From Halomonas shengliensis (lineage in GTDB: Bacteria; Pseudomonadota; Gammaproteobacteria; Pseudomonadales; Halomonadaceae), in NCBI RefSeq assembly GCF_900104135.1, contig NZ_FNIV01000008.1:1-64000 (forward strand): a stretch of DNA of 64,000 nucleotides, given 5' to 3'. The notes under the pieces were generated by a model, which saw only the letters and a list, made by a program, of their open reading frames with translations, was not told the DNA's origin and ran no database searches. The position numbers and the translations under genes are program-made. Shown here in pieces: positions 43,394-50,725 of the stretch. Each line of letters opens with the position of its first letter. Position 1 is the first letter of the stretch.

Positions 43394-43411
43394 TGGCACG
43401 GAAGTTGCTTT
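43394..43411 (+). promoter_or_regulatory. Near-consensus sigma-54 promoter ahead of rpoN
   Basis: TGGCACG (43394-43400), four bases, then TTGCTTT (43405-43411) match the -24/-12 consensus of sigma-54 promoters with correct GG-to-GC spacing of ten bases. It lies 71 bases ahead of the gene for sigma-54 itself. No IHF site or activator site can be assigned with confidence in the short upstream gap. Confidence 0.65.
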
Positions 43412-43481
43412 AGCCACGCTTGCGCGCGTCGTCGCCAGGCGCTAGGGTGAGGCTTTCCGACACGCCAGGAGGACGCCTCCC

Positions 43482-44894
43482 ATGGCCATGAAGGCTTCCC
43501 TGCAGCTGCGGGTCGGCACCCAGCTGACCATGACGCCCCAGCTGCAGCAGGCCATCGCTCTGCTGCAGCTCTCCACCCTGGACCTGCGCCAGGAGATCCA
43601 GCAGGCGATGGAGTCCAACCCCCTGCTGGAGCTCGACGAGGAGTTCGGCGAGCAGGCCGTCGTGGAGACGCCCGAGGAGGAGTGGGCAAGCGAGATCCCC
43701 GCGGAGCTGAGCACCGACAGCGAGTGGTCCGACACCTACACGGACCTGGCCGCCCCGGCGGGCGGCGAGGGGCCCGACTTCGAGCGTCAGGCCGAGGGCC
43801 AGAGCCTGCGCGGCCACCTCGCCTGGCAGCTGGCGATGAGCGACCTGGCCCCGCGCGAGCGCCAGATCGCCGAGAGCCTGATCGATGCCGTGGACGACGC
43901 CGGCTACCTGTCCAGCCCCCTCGACGAGCAGTGCGAGGGGCTCAGGGCGCAGGGACTGACCGGGCTGCGCAGCCGCGAGGTGGAGGCGGTGCTGCTGCGA
44001 CTCCAGCAATTCGAACCCACCGGGGTCTTCGCCCGGGACCTGCGCGAGTGCCTGGCGCTGCAGCTCGCCGCCCTCCCCGACGACACCCCCTGCCTGCCCC
44101 AGGCGCGGCGCCTGGTGCGCCAGTTCCTGGAGGCGCTGGCCGGCGACGACCGCCGCCTGCTCAAGCGCCGCCTGGGGCTCGACGACGCCGCCCTGGACGC
44201 CACCATCGCCCTGGTGCGCGCCCTGGACCCACGCCCCGGCAGCGCCTTCGCCGGGGTCACCGACGACTACGTGGTCCCCGACCTGGTCGCCTACCACGAC
44301 CGTCATGGCTGGCGGGTCGAGCTCAACCCCGAGGCGCTGCCGCGGCTGCGCATCCAGCCCGACTACGCGGCGCTGATCCGTCGCGCCGACACCAGCGACG
44401 ACAACCGCTTCCTCAAGGACCACCTGCAGGAGGCGCGCTGGCTGATGAAGAGCCTGGCCAGCCGCAACGACACCCTGCTGCGGGTCGGGCGTGAGATCCT
44501 GGCACGCCAGCTCGACTTCCTGGAGCAGGGCGAGGAGGCGATGAAGCCGCTGATCCTGGCCGACATCGCCGAGGCGGTGGAGATGCACGAGTCGACCATC
44601 TCCCGGGTCACCACCCAGAAGTTCATCCATACCCCTCGCGGGGTCTTCGAGCTCAAGTACTTCTTCTCCAGCCAGGTGGGTGGCGAGGGCGACGGCGACG
44701 CCCACTCCAGCACCGCCATCCGTGCCCGTATCCGCAAGCTGATCCAGGAGGAGCCGCCGCGCAAGCCGCTCTCCGACAGCAAGCTGGTCGCCCTGCTGGA
44801 CGAGGCCGGCATCAAGGTCGCGCGCAGGACCGTGGCGAAGTATAGGGAGGCCATGGGCATCCCCTCCTCCAGCGAGCGCAAGCGGCTCCGGTAA
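43482..44894 (+). CDS. rpoN: RNA polymerase sigma-54 factor
   Basis: RpoN directs RNA polymerase to -24/-12 promoters that need AAA+ activators. The 470-residue product has the glutamine-rich region I (LRVGTQLTMTPQLQQAIALL), an acidic region II (about 50-110), the core-binding region and the C-terminal DNA-binding part with ESTISRVTTQKFIHTPRGVF and the RpoN box ARRTVAKYR at about 447-455. It ends in GIPSSSERKRLR. The DNA of this end is repeated downstream. A GGAGGA site precedes the ATG. Confidence 0.97.
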   Translation: MAMKASLQLRVGTQLTMTPQLQQAIALLQLSTLDLRQEIQQAMESNPLLELDEEFGEQAVVETPEEEWASEIPAELSTDSEWSDTYTDLAAPAGGEGPDFERQAEGQSLRGHLAWQLAMSDLAPRERQIAESLIDAVDDAGYLSSPLDEQCEGLRAQGLTGLRSREVEAVLLRLQQFEPTGVFARDLRECLALQLAALPDDTPCLPQARRLVRQFLEALAGDDRRLLKRRLGLDDAALDATIALVRALDPRPGSAFAGVTDDYVVPDLVAYHDRHGWRVELNPEALPRLRIQPDYAALIRRADTSDDNRFLKDHLQEARWLMKSLASRNDTLLRVGREILARQLDFLEQGEEAMKPLILADIAEAVEMHESTISRVTTQKFIHTPRGVFELKYFFSSQVGGEGDGDAHSSTAIRARIRKLIQEEPPRKPLSDSKLVALLDEAGIKVARRTVAKYREAMGIPSSSERKRLR

Positions 44895-45082
44895 CCCCTG
44901 GCGCGGCGGCGCACCGTGGCGCTCTCCAAGGTTCAGCCGCGAGGCGATGGACATCCCCTCCTCCGGCGAGCGCAAGCGGCTCCGGTACCCCCTGGCGCGG
45001 CGGCGCACGGTGGCGCTCTCCAAGGTTCAGCCGCGAGGCGATGGGTATCCCCTCCTCCAGCGAGCGCAGGCGGCTTCGCTGA
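44858..45082 (+). repeat. 94-bp tandem repeat derived from the rpoN 3' end
   Basis: Two full units (44858-44951 and 44952-45045) differ at about four of 94 positions, and a third partial copy (45046-45082) follows. Each unit begins with the rpoN codons for IPSSSERKRLR. The second part of each unit (ACCGTGGCG, then GAGGCGATGG) resembles the RpoN-box coding DNA. The third copy still reads MGIPSSSERRRLR and a TGA. The 287-base gap from 44895 to 45181 holds this array and the hpf promoter region, but no gene. Confidence 0.85.
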
Positions 45083-45181
45083 CCCGGGTCAAGATGCCGC
45101 CCCACGCGCCTGGCGCGGGGGGTATGCAAGGCAGGAAAAAGGGTTACAATCGAATCACAACCAACGAGCAAGGAGCGTGTC

Positions 45182-45490
45182 ATGCAAGTCAATATCACCG
45201 GCCATCATGTGGAACTGACCGATGCCCTGCGTGACTATGTGAACGAGAAACTGACTCGCGTGGAGCGCCACTACGACAACATCACCACCGTGCAGGTGAC
45301 CCTGTCCGTGGAGAAGGAGCGCCAGTCCGCCGCCTGCACCCTGCATGCCGCCGGTGCCGACCTGCACGCCGAGGCGCAGGAGAATGACATGTATGCCGCC
45401 ATCGACGCCCTGGCCGACAAGCTGGACCGTCAGCTGGTGAAGCACAAGGAGAAGGCCCAGGCCCGCGCCCAGGGCGCCGGCGCCCGCTGA
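45182..45490 (+). CDS. hpf: Ribosome hibernation promoting factor (short form)
   Basis: HPF binds the decoding centre of resting ribosomes and promotes 100S dimers. The 102-residue product is the short form with the beta-alpha fold, MQVNITGHHVELTDALRDYV and NDMYAAIDALADKLDRQLVKHK near 67-88. AAGGAG precedes the start. A TACAAT -10-like hexamer lies about 36 bases upstream. It stands between rpoN and ptsN, the conserved order. Confidence 0.95.
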   Translation: MQVNITGHHVELTDALRDYVNEKLTRVERHYDNITTVQVTLSVEKERQSAACTLHAAGADLHAEAQENDMYAAIDALADKLDRQLVKHKEKAQARAQGAGAR

Positions 45491-45497
45491 GCCCACG

Positions 45498-45962
45498 ATG
45501 TCACTGGAAGCCATCCTGCCCCCCGAGCGCACCCTCTTCGATGTGCCCGGGGGGAGCAAGAAACGGGTGCTGGAGTTCTTCAGCACCTTCATCGCCCAGA
45601 ACACCCCCAGCCTCGACAGCCAGGAAGTCTTCGCGCGCCTGATCGCCCGTGAACGCCTGGGCAGCACGGGGATCGGCAACGGCGTGGCGATCCCCCATGC
45701 CCGCAGCCCCCACTGCAAGGAACCCGTCGCCGCCTTCCTCAGGCTCGCCGAGCCGGTGGACTTCGACGCCATCGACGGCGAACCGGTGGACCTGGTGTTC
45801 GTGCTGCTGGTCCCCGAGGAGGCCGACGCCGCCCACCTGGCGCTGCTGGCCGAGGTCGCCGGCATCATGAACGATGCCGAGACCCGTTCGCGGCTGCGCG
45901 GCAGCCACAGCCAGCGCGACCTCCACGAGCGCCTGATCGAGGCGATCCGACGACAGGGCTGA
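45498..45962 (+). CDS. ptsN: Nitrogen PTS enzyme IIA (PtsN)
   Basis: PtsN is the final phosphoacceptor of the nitrogen-related PTS and regulates potassium transport and other targets. The 154-residue EIIA domain has GIGNGVAIPHARSPHCKEP near 59-77 with the phosphorylated histidine in PHAR. It follows hpf by seven bases and precedes rapZ and ptsO. Confidence 0.96.
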   Translation: MSLEAILPPERTLFDVPGGSKKRVLEFFSTFIAQNTPSLDSQEVFARLIARERLGSTGIGNGVAIPHARSPHCKEPVAAFLRLAEPVDFDAIDGEPVDLVFVLLVPEEADAAHLALLAEVAGIMNDAETRSRLRGSHSQRDLHERLIEAIRRQG

Positions 45963-45987
45963 GGCCACCCCCGACCAGGAGACCCCC

Positions 45988-46884
45988 ATGCAGCTCGTGA
46001 TCATCAGCGGCCGTTCCGGTTCGGGGAAGTCGATCGCGCTGCAGGCCCTGGAGGACCTCGGCTACTACGCCATCGACAACCTGCCGGCGATGCTGCTGGG
46101 CTCGCTGGTGGACGAGCTGGGTGACCCCGCCTCGCCGCGCTCCTCCATCGCGGTCAGCGTCGATGCCCGCAACCTGCCCCAGGCACTCCAGCGCTTCCCC
46201 AGCCTGCTCGCCGAGGTGCGCGGACGCGGCATCGACTGCCAGGTGATCTACCTGACCACCGATGCCCGCATCCTGATCGAGCGCTACTCCGCCACCCGCC
46301 GCCGTCACCCACTGACCCGGGACAGCGAGATGACGCTCGCCGAGGCGATCGACACCGAGGAGCGGGCGCTGGCGGAGATCCGCGACCTGGCCGACCTGGT
46401 GATCGATACCTCGCGTCTCTCGGTGCACGAACTGCGCGGGCGCATCGGCGACCAGGTCGCCGGCCACCGCCCCGAGCAGCTGACCCTCACCGTGGAGTCC
46501 TTCGGCTTCAAGCGCGGGGTGCCGCTGGACGCCGACCTGGTGTTCGATGCGCGCTGCCTGCCAAATCCCTACTGGGACCCACGCCTGCGCCCCTACAACG
46601 GCCGCGACGAGGCGATCGTGACCTTCCTCGAGGGCTACCCGGTGGTGGCCGAGATGCTCGACGACATCGAGGGCTGGCTGACGCGCTGGCTGCCCGCCTA
46701 CCGCGCCAGCCATCGCAGCTACCTGACCGTGGCCATCGGCTGCACCGGCGGCCAGCACCGCTCGGTCTACCTCGCCGAACGCCTGGCCAGGCGACTGGCG
46801 GCTGCCCACCCCCATGTCAGGCTGCGCCACCGCGAAATGGGCCTCCAGGACACCCTCGCCGCCCCCGCCGATCAAGGACGATAA
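45988..46884 (+). CDS. rapZ: RNase adaptor / nucleotide-binding protein RapZ
   Basis: RapZ binds GlmZ-type small RNAs and GlcN6P and guides RNase E in E. coli. The 298-residue product has Walker A ISGRSGSGKSIALQALEDLG near 5-24, a YLTTDARILIERYSATRR segment near 86-103 and the C-terminal AIGCTGGQHRSVYLAERLA near 250-268. CAGGAG precedes the start. It lies between ptsN and ptsO, as in enteric bacteria. Confidence 0.96.
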   Translation: MQLVIISGRSGSGKSIALQALEDLGYYAIDNLPAMLLGSLVDELGDPASPRSSIAVSVDARNLPQALQRFPSLLAEVRGRGIDCQVIYLTTDARILIERYSATRRRHPLTRDSEMTLAEAIDTEERALAEIRDLADLVIDTSRLSVHELRGRIGDQVAGHRPEQLTLTVESFGFKRGVPLDADLVFDARCLPNPYWDPRLRPYNGRDEAIVTFLEGYPVVAEMLDDIEGWLTRWLPAYRASHRSYLTVAIGCTGGQHRSVYLAERLARRLAAAHPHVRLRHREMGLQDTLAAPADQGR

Positions 46885-46886
46885 GC

Positions 46887-47156
46887 GTGCCGCAACGCCA
46901 GCTGACCCTCACCAACAAGCGCGGGCTGCACGCCCGCGCCGCTACCCGGCTGGTACAGTGCTGCCAGCCCTTCACCGCCCGCGTCAGCGTGGCCAACGGC
47001 GCCCTGGCGGGCGATGCCGACAACATCATGTCGCTGTTGATGCTGGCCGCCCCCTGCGGCACCACGCTCACGGTAAGCGCCGAGGGCGAGGACGCCGAGG
47101 CGGCGCTGGACGCCGTGGAGGCGCTGTTCGCGGCCAACTTCGACGAGGAAGCCTAG
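46887..47156 (+). CDS. ptsO: Phosphocarrier protein NPr (PtsO)
   Basis: NPr passes phosphate from EI-Ntr to PtsN. The 89-residue HPr-like product has TNKRGLHARAATRLVQ near 9-24 with the phospho-histidine in GLHARAA, and DNIMSLLMLAAPCGT near 45-59. It starts with GTG two bases after rapZ. Its stop overlaps the pmbA stop on the other strand in the tetranucleotide CTAG. Confidence 0.95.
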   Translation: MPQRQLTLTNKRGLHARAATRLVQCCQPFTARVSVANGALAGDADNIMSLLMLAAPCGTTLTVSAEGEDAEAALDAVEALFAANFDEEA

Positions 47157-48493
47157 CTCCCGGCGACGGTCATCTCGTCGATCAGCCAGCTGCCGGTATG
47201 GATGCTGCCGCGGGTGTCGGTGTCGCTGCCGATGCCGGCGAGGCCCCGGAACATCGCCTCCAGGTTACCGGCGATGGTGAACTCCTCCACCGGGTACTGG
47301 ATCTCGCCGTCCTCCACCCAGAAGCCGGCGGCGCCGCGGGAGTAGTCCCCGGTCACGGCGTTGACCCCCTGCCCCATCAGCTCGGTCACCACCACCCCGC
47401 GGCCCATGCGCGACAAGAGCTCGTCGCGCGGCGTGAGCGGGGCATCGATGCGCAGGTTGCGCGCCCCGCCGGCGTTGGCGGTGGTCTGCATGCCGAGCCG
47501 CCGGGCGCTGTAAGCGGAGAGCATATAGCTGGCCAGACGCCCCTGGTCGATGAAGACGTTGTCGCGGGTCTGCACGCCGTCGTTGTCGAAGGGGGAGCTG
47601 GCCATGGCGCCGACCTCCATGGGGCGCTCGCTGAGGCCGAACCACTCGGGGAAGAGCGCATCGCCCAGGCGGTCACAGAGGAAGGAGGCCTGGCGGAAGA
47701 GCGCCCCGCCGGCGATGCCGCCCATCAGCGAGCCCACCAGCCCGGCGGCGAGGTTGGGGTCGAAGAGCACCGGCAGGCGCCCGGTGGCCGGACGACGGGC
47801 GCCCAGGCGACGCAGGGTGCGCTCGGCGGCGCTCTCGCCGACCCGTTCGGGGGCGAGCAGCTGGCGGGGGTCGCGGGCGGTGGTGAAATCGTAGTCGCGC
47901 TGCATGCCAGCGGCGTCCTCGGCGATCAGCATGCAGGAGAGCGAGTGGCGGCTGCCGCGCTGGCTGCCCAGGAAGCCGTGGCTGTTGGCGTAGACCCGAA
48001 CCCCCTCGCCGCTGGAGAGCGAGGCGCCGTCGGAGCTCTTGATGCCCGGCCGGGCGCGCCCGGCGGCCTCGCAGGCCTGGGCCAGCGCGATCGCCTCCTC
48101 GGTGGAGAGCGGCCAGGGGTGGTGGACCTCGAGGTCCGGCAGCCGGGTGGCCATGAGCTCGGCATCGGCGAGCCCCGCGGCGGGATCCTCGCCGGTGTAG
48201 CGGGCGATGGCGATGGCCTTCTCCACCACCGAGCGGATCGAGGCCTCGCCGGCGTCACTGGAGGAGGCGCTGCCCTTGCGGCGCCCCACGTAGACGGTCA
48301 CCGCGATGCCCTGGTCCCGGGAGAGCTCCACGGTCTCCACCTCGCCCTCGCGGACGCTGACCCCGACCCCCTGGTCGACGCTGGCGCCCACCTCGCAGGC
48401 ATCGGCACCCAGTTTCCCGGCCAGCTCCACGGCCTGCCGGGCCCGGCTCTCCAGCAGCGCCTGCTGGGCTTCGGCATCGAACGCCTGTGTCAT
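47153..48493 (-). CDS. pmbA: Metalloprotease-related protein PmbA (TldE)
   Basis: PmbA (TldE) pairs with TldD in a heterodimeric protease that degrades unfolded peptides and matures microcins. PmbA lacks the HExxxH motif and is the non-catalytic partner. The 446-residue product has SRDQGIAVTVYVGRRKGSAS near 58-77, NDGVQTRDNVFIDQGRLASYM and TGDYSRGAAGFWVEDGEI. An AAAGGAGGAACGAG site fixes the start. It is divergent from darP. Confidence 0.95.
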   Translation of the reverse strand: MTQAFDAEAQQALLESRARQAVELAGKLGADACEVGASVDQGVGVSVREGEVETVELSRDQGIAVTVYVGRRKGSASSSDAGEASIRSVVEKAIAIARYTGEDPAAGLADAELMATRLPDLEVHHPWPLSTEEAIALAQACEAAGRARPGIKSSDGASLSSGEGVRVYANSHGFLGSQRGSRHSLSCMLIAEDAAGMQRDYDFTTARDPRQLLAPERVGESAAERTLRRLGARRPATGRLPVLFDPNLAAGLVGSLMGGIAGGALFRQASFLCDRLGDALFPEWFGLSERPMEVGAMASSPFDNDGVQTRDNVFIDQGRLASYMLSAYSARRLGMQTTANAGGARNLRIDAPLTPRDELLSRMGRGVVVTELMGQGVNAVTGDYSRGAAGFWVEDGEIQYPVEEFTIAGNLEAMFRGLAGIGSDTDTRGSIHTGSWLIDEMTVAGS

Positions 48494-48563
48494 CTCGTTC
48501 CTCCTTTGCCGGGCGCCAGGCGGCGCCCGCGATCTTGGTTCCCGGCCCCGGTGGGCGGGCTGG

Positions 48564-48569
48564 TATACT
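48564..48569 (+). promoter_or_regulatory. Extended -10 element for darP
   Basis: TGGTATACT carries TATACT with the TGN extension, 35 bases ahead of darP. A TTGGTT lies upstream at a long 23-bp spacing and is unlikely to act as the -35. Confidence 0.45.
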
Positions 48570-48603
48570 GCGGGACATCCCAGCCCCAACCGATGGAAGC
48601 GGC

Positions 48604-49140
48604 ATGTCCCAGGAATCTCCCCGCGAGCTGCTCGACCAGCTCCTGGCCCAGGCGGACGACGACGAGCGTCCCAGCAAGTCCCAGCTCAAGCGCGAGATGC
48701 ATGCGCTGCAGACGCTGGGCGAGCAGATCATCGCCATGACCCCCGCCGAGCGGGCCCGCTTCCCGCTCTCCGACGACATGCTGGCCGCCGTCGAGGAGAC
48801 CGCACGCATCCGCTCCCACGAGGGGCGCCGGCGCCACATGCAGTACGTCGGCAAGCTGATGCGCCGCGAGGACCTGGCGGCGATCCGCGCCGTCCACGAC
48901 GAGATCGAGCAGGAGAAGCTCCGCCGCGACCACGCCTTCCATCGCCTGGAGCGCTGGCGTGACCGCCTCGTCGAGGAGGGCGACCCCGCCGTCGAGGCCT
49001 TCGTCGCCGACTATCCCGACGCCGACCGCCAGGCGCTGCGCCAGCTGATCCGCAATGCCCGCCGCGAGCGTGATCACCACAAGCCCCCGGCCAGCGCCCG
49101 CAAGCTGTTCAGGCTGATCCGCGATACCGCGGGGCTGTAG
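48604..49140 (+). CDS. darP: Ribosome-associated protein DarP (YjgA)
   Basis: DarP (formerly UPF0307) binds late 50S precursors and aids their assembly. The 178-residue, highly charged helical product has PSKSQLKREMHALQTLGEQI near 24-43, HEGRRRHMQYVGKLMR near 74-89 and the RELFRLIR-like end ASARKLFRLIRD. GGAAG precedes the ATG. Its position between pmbA and tldD is seen in related genomes. Confidence 0.94.
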   Translation: MSQESPRELLDQLLAQADDDERPSKSQLKREMHALQTLGEQIIAMTPAERARFPLSDDMLAAVEETARIRSHEGRRRHMQYVGKLMRREDLAAIRAVHDEIEQEKLRRDHAFHRLERWRDRLVEEGDPAVEAFVADYPDADRQALRQLIRNARRERDHHKPPASARKLFRLIRDTAGL

Positions 49141-49154
49141 ACCTCCTCCCTCGC

Positions 49155-49275
49155 GGAACGTCGCCGAGCGAAGGCCAGACAAGGCGGCGCTCGGCGAGAC
49201 AGCGGAGTTTAGGGGCCCTAAATGAGCATGGCGAGCCGAACGCCAACGCCGTATGGGCGAGCGCAGGCACGTTCC
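49155..49275. repeat. Imperfect palindromic intergenic element
   Basis: The darP-tldD gap holds inverted ends (GGAACGT at 49155 and ACGTTCC ending 49275), an inner inverted pair GCCGAGCG/CGCTCGGC (49163-49170 with 49188-49195) and a central palindrome TTTAGGGGCCCTAAA (49208-49222). The architecture suggests a dispersed intergenic repeat or a structured bidirectional terminator. No second copy was noticed in this window. Confidence 0.5.
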
Positions 49276-49276
49276 T

Positions 49277-50725
49277 TCACGAGGCCGTGCCGCCGACGGT
49301 CAGCTCGTCCAGCTTGAGCGTCGGCTGGCCGACGCCCACCGGCACGCCCTGCCCCTCCTTGCCGCAGACGCCGATGCCGGTATCGAGTTCCATGTCGTGG
49401 CCGATCATCGACACCCGCCCCATCGCCTCGGGGCCGTTGCCGATCAGGGTTGCGCCCTTCACCGGCGCGGTGATCCGCCCGTCCTCGATCAGGTAGGCCT
49501 CGCTGGCCGAGAACACGAACTTGCCCGAGGTGATGTCCACCTGGCCACCGCCGAAGCTCACCGCGAAGAGGCCTCGGCGCACGCTCCTGATGATGTCGGT
49601 GGGGTCGTCCTGGCCGGCCAGCATCAGGGTGTTGGTCATGCGCGGCATGGGCAGGTGGGCGAAGGACTCGCGACGGGCGTTGCCGGTGGGCGCCATGCCC
49701 ATCAACCGGGCGTTGAGCTTGTCCTGCATGTAGCCGGTGAGGATGCCGTCCTCGATCAGCGTGGTGGCCTGGCCCGGGGTGCCCTCGTCGTCCACGGAGA
49801 GCGAGCCACGCCGGTCGGCGAGGGTGGCGTCGTCCACCACCGTCACCCCGGGGGCGGCGACGCGCTGGCCCATGCGCCCGGCGAAGGCCGAGCTGCCCTT
49901 GCGGTTGAAGTCGCCCTCCAGGCCGTGGCCCACCGCCTCGTGGAGCAGGATGCCGGGCCAGCCCGGCGCCAGCACCACCGGCAGCTGGCCGGCCGGGGCG
50001 TCGACCGCCTCGAGGTTGACCAGCGCCTGGCGTACTGCCTCCTTCGCATAGCGCTCGGCCACCCCCTCGTCACGCAGCCGCGACATGGGGTAGCGGCCGC
50101 CACCGCCGGCGCTGCCCCGCTCGCGGCGGCCGTCACGCACGGCGATCACGCTGACGTTGAAGCGCACCAGGGGGCGGATGTCCGCCGCCAGGGTGCCGTC
50201 GCTGCCGCGCACCAGCACCACCTCGTGGACCCCGGAGAGCGAGGCGCTGACCTGGCTCACCGCGGGGTCGGCGGCGCGCGCCGCGCGATCCGCCGCCTTG
50301 AGCATGGCGACCTTCTCCTCGGCGGAGAGCCCGGAGAGCGGGTCGACCCCGGCATAGCGGGCGGCGGGCGCCACCGCCACCGGCACGCCGGCGGTCAGAC
50401 GGCTGCCGTGGCGCACGATGCCGGCGGCGGTGCGCCCGGTCTCGGCCAGGGCGTCGGCGGTGATCTGGTTGGAGTAGGCGAAGCCGGTCTTCTCGCCGGC
50501 CAGCGAGCGCACGCCCACCCCGCCGTCGATGCTGTAGCTGGCCTCCTTGACCTCGCCATCCTCGAGCACCCACCCCTCGTGCCAGCTGCGCTGGAAGTAG
50601 AGGTCGGCGTAGTCGATACCCGGCCCCAGGGCGTGGCCCAGGCCGGACTCCAGGTCCTCCAGGGAGAGCCCGCCGGGCGCGAGCAGGATGCCGGCGGCTT
50701 CGTCTAGCTGTGCGTGTCGGGTCAT
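49277..50725 (-). CDS. tldD: Metalloprotease TldD
   Basis: TldD is the catalytic subunit of the TldD/TldE (PmbA) protease. The 482-residue product has the zinc motif HEAVGH within [20 protein letters not shown] near 260-279, [16 protein letters not shown] near the N terminus, and the cysteine of [18 protein letters not shown] near the end. The start overlaps the yhdP stop (ATGA). pmbA lies about 800 bases away on the same strand, with darP between. Confidence 0.96.
   Translation of the reverse strand: MTRHAQLDEAAGILLAPGGLSLEDLESGLGHALGPGIDYADLYFQRSWHEGWVLEDGEVKEASYSIDGGVGVRSLAGEKTGFAYSNQITADALAETGRTAAGIVRHGSRLTAGVPVAVAPAARYAGVDPLSGLSAEEKVAMLKAADRAARAADPAVSQVSASLSGVHEVVLVRGSDGTLAADIRPLVRFNVSVIAVRDGRRERGSAGGGGRYPMSRLRDEGVAERYAKEAVRQALVNLEAVDAPAGQLPVVLAPGWPGILLHEAVGHGLEGDFNRKGSSAFAGRMGQRVAAPGVTVVDDATLADRRGSLSVDDEGTPGQATTLIEDGILTGYMQDKLNARLMGMAPTGNARRESFAHLPMPRMTNTLMLAGQDDPTDIIRSVRRGLFAVSFGGGQVDITSGKFVFSASEAYLIEDGRITAPVKGATLIGNGPEAMGRVSMIGHDMELDTGIGVCGKEGQGVPVGVGQPTLKLDELTVGGTAS

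Noticed and set aside
45112..45140. Possible sigma-54 site ahead of hpf (TGGCGCG followed by ATGCA)
   Set aside because: The GG-to-GC spacing is 12 rather than 10 bases and the -12 box is poor.
44916..45218. 100-codon frame across the tandem repeat
   Set aside because: It is produced by the repeat array itself, shifts frame relative to rpoN because the unit is 94 bp, and runs into hpf out of frame.
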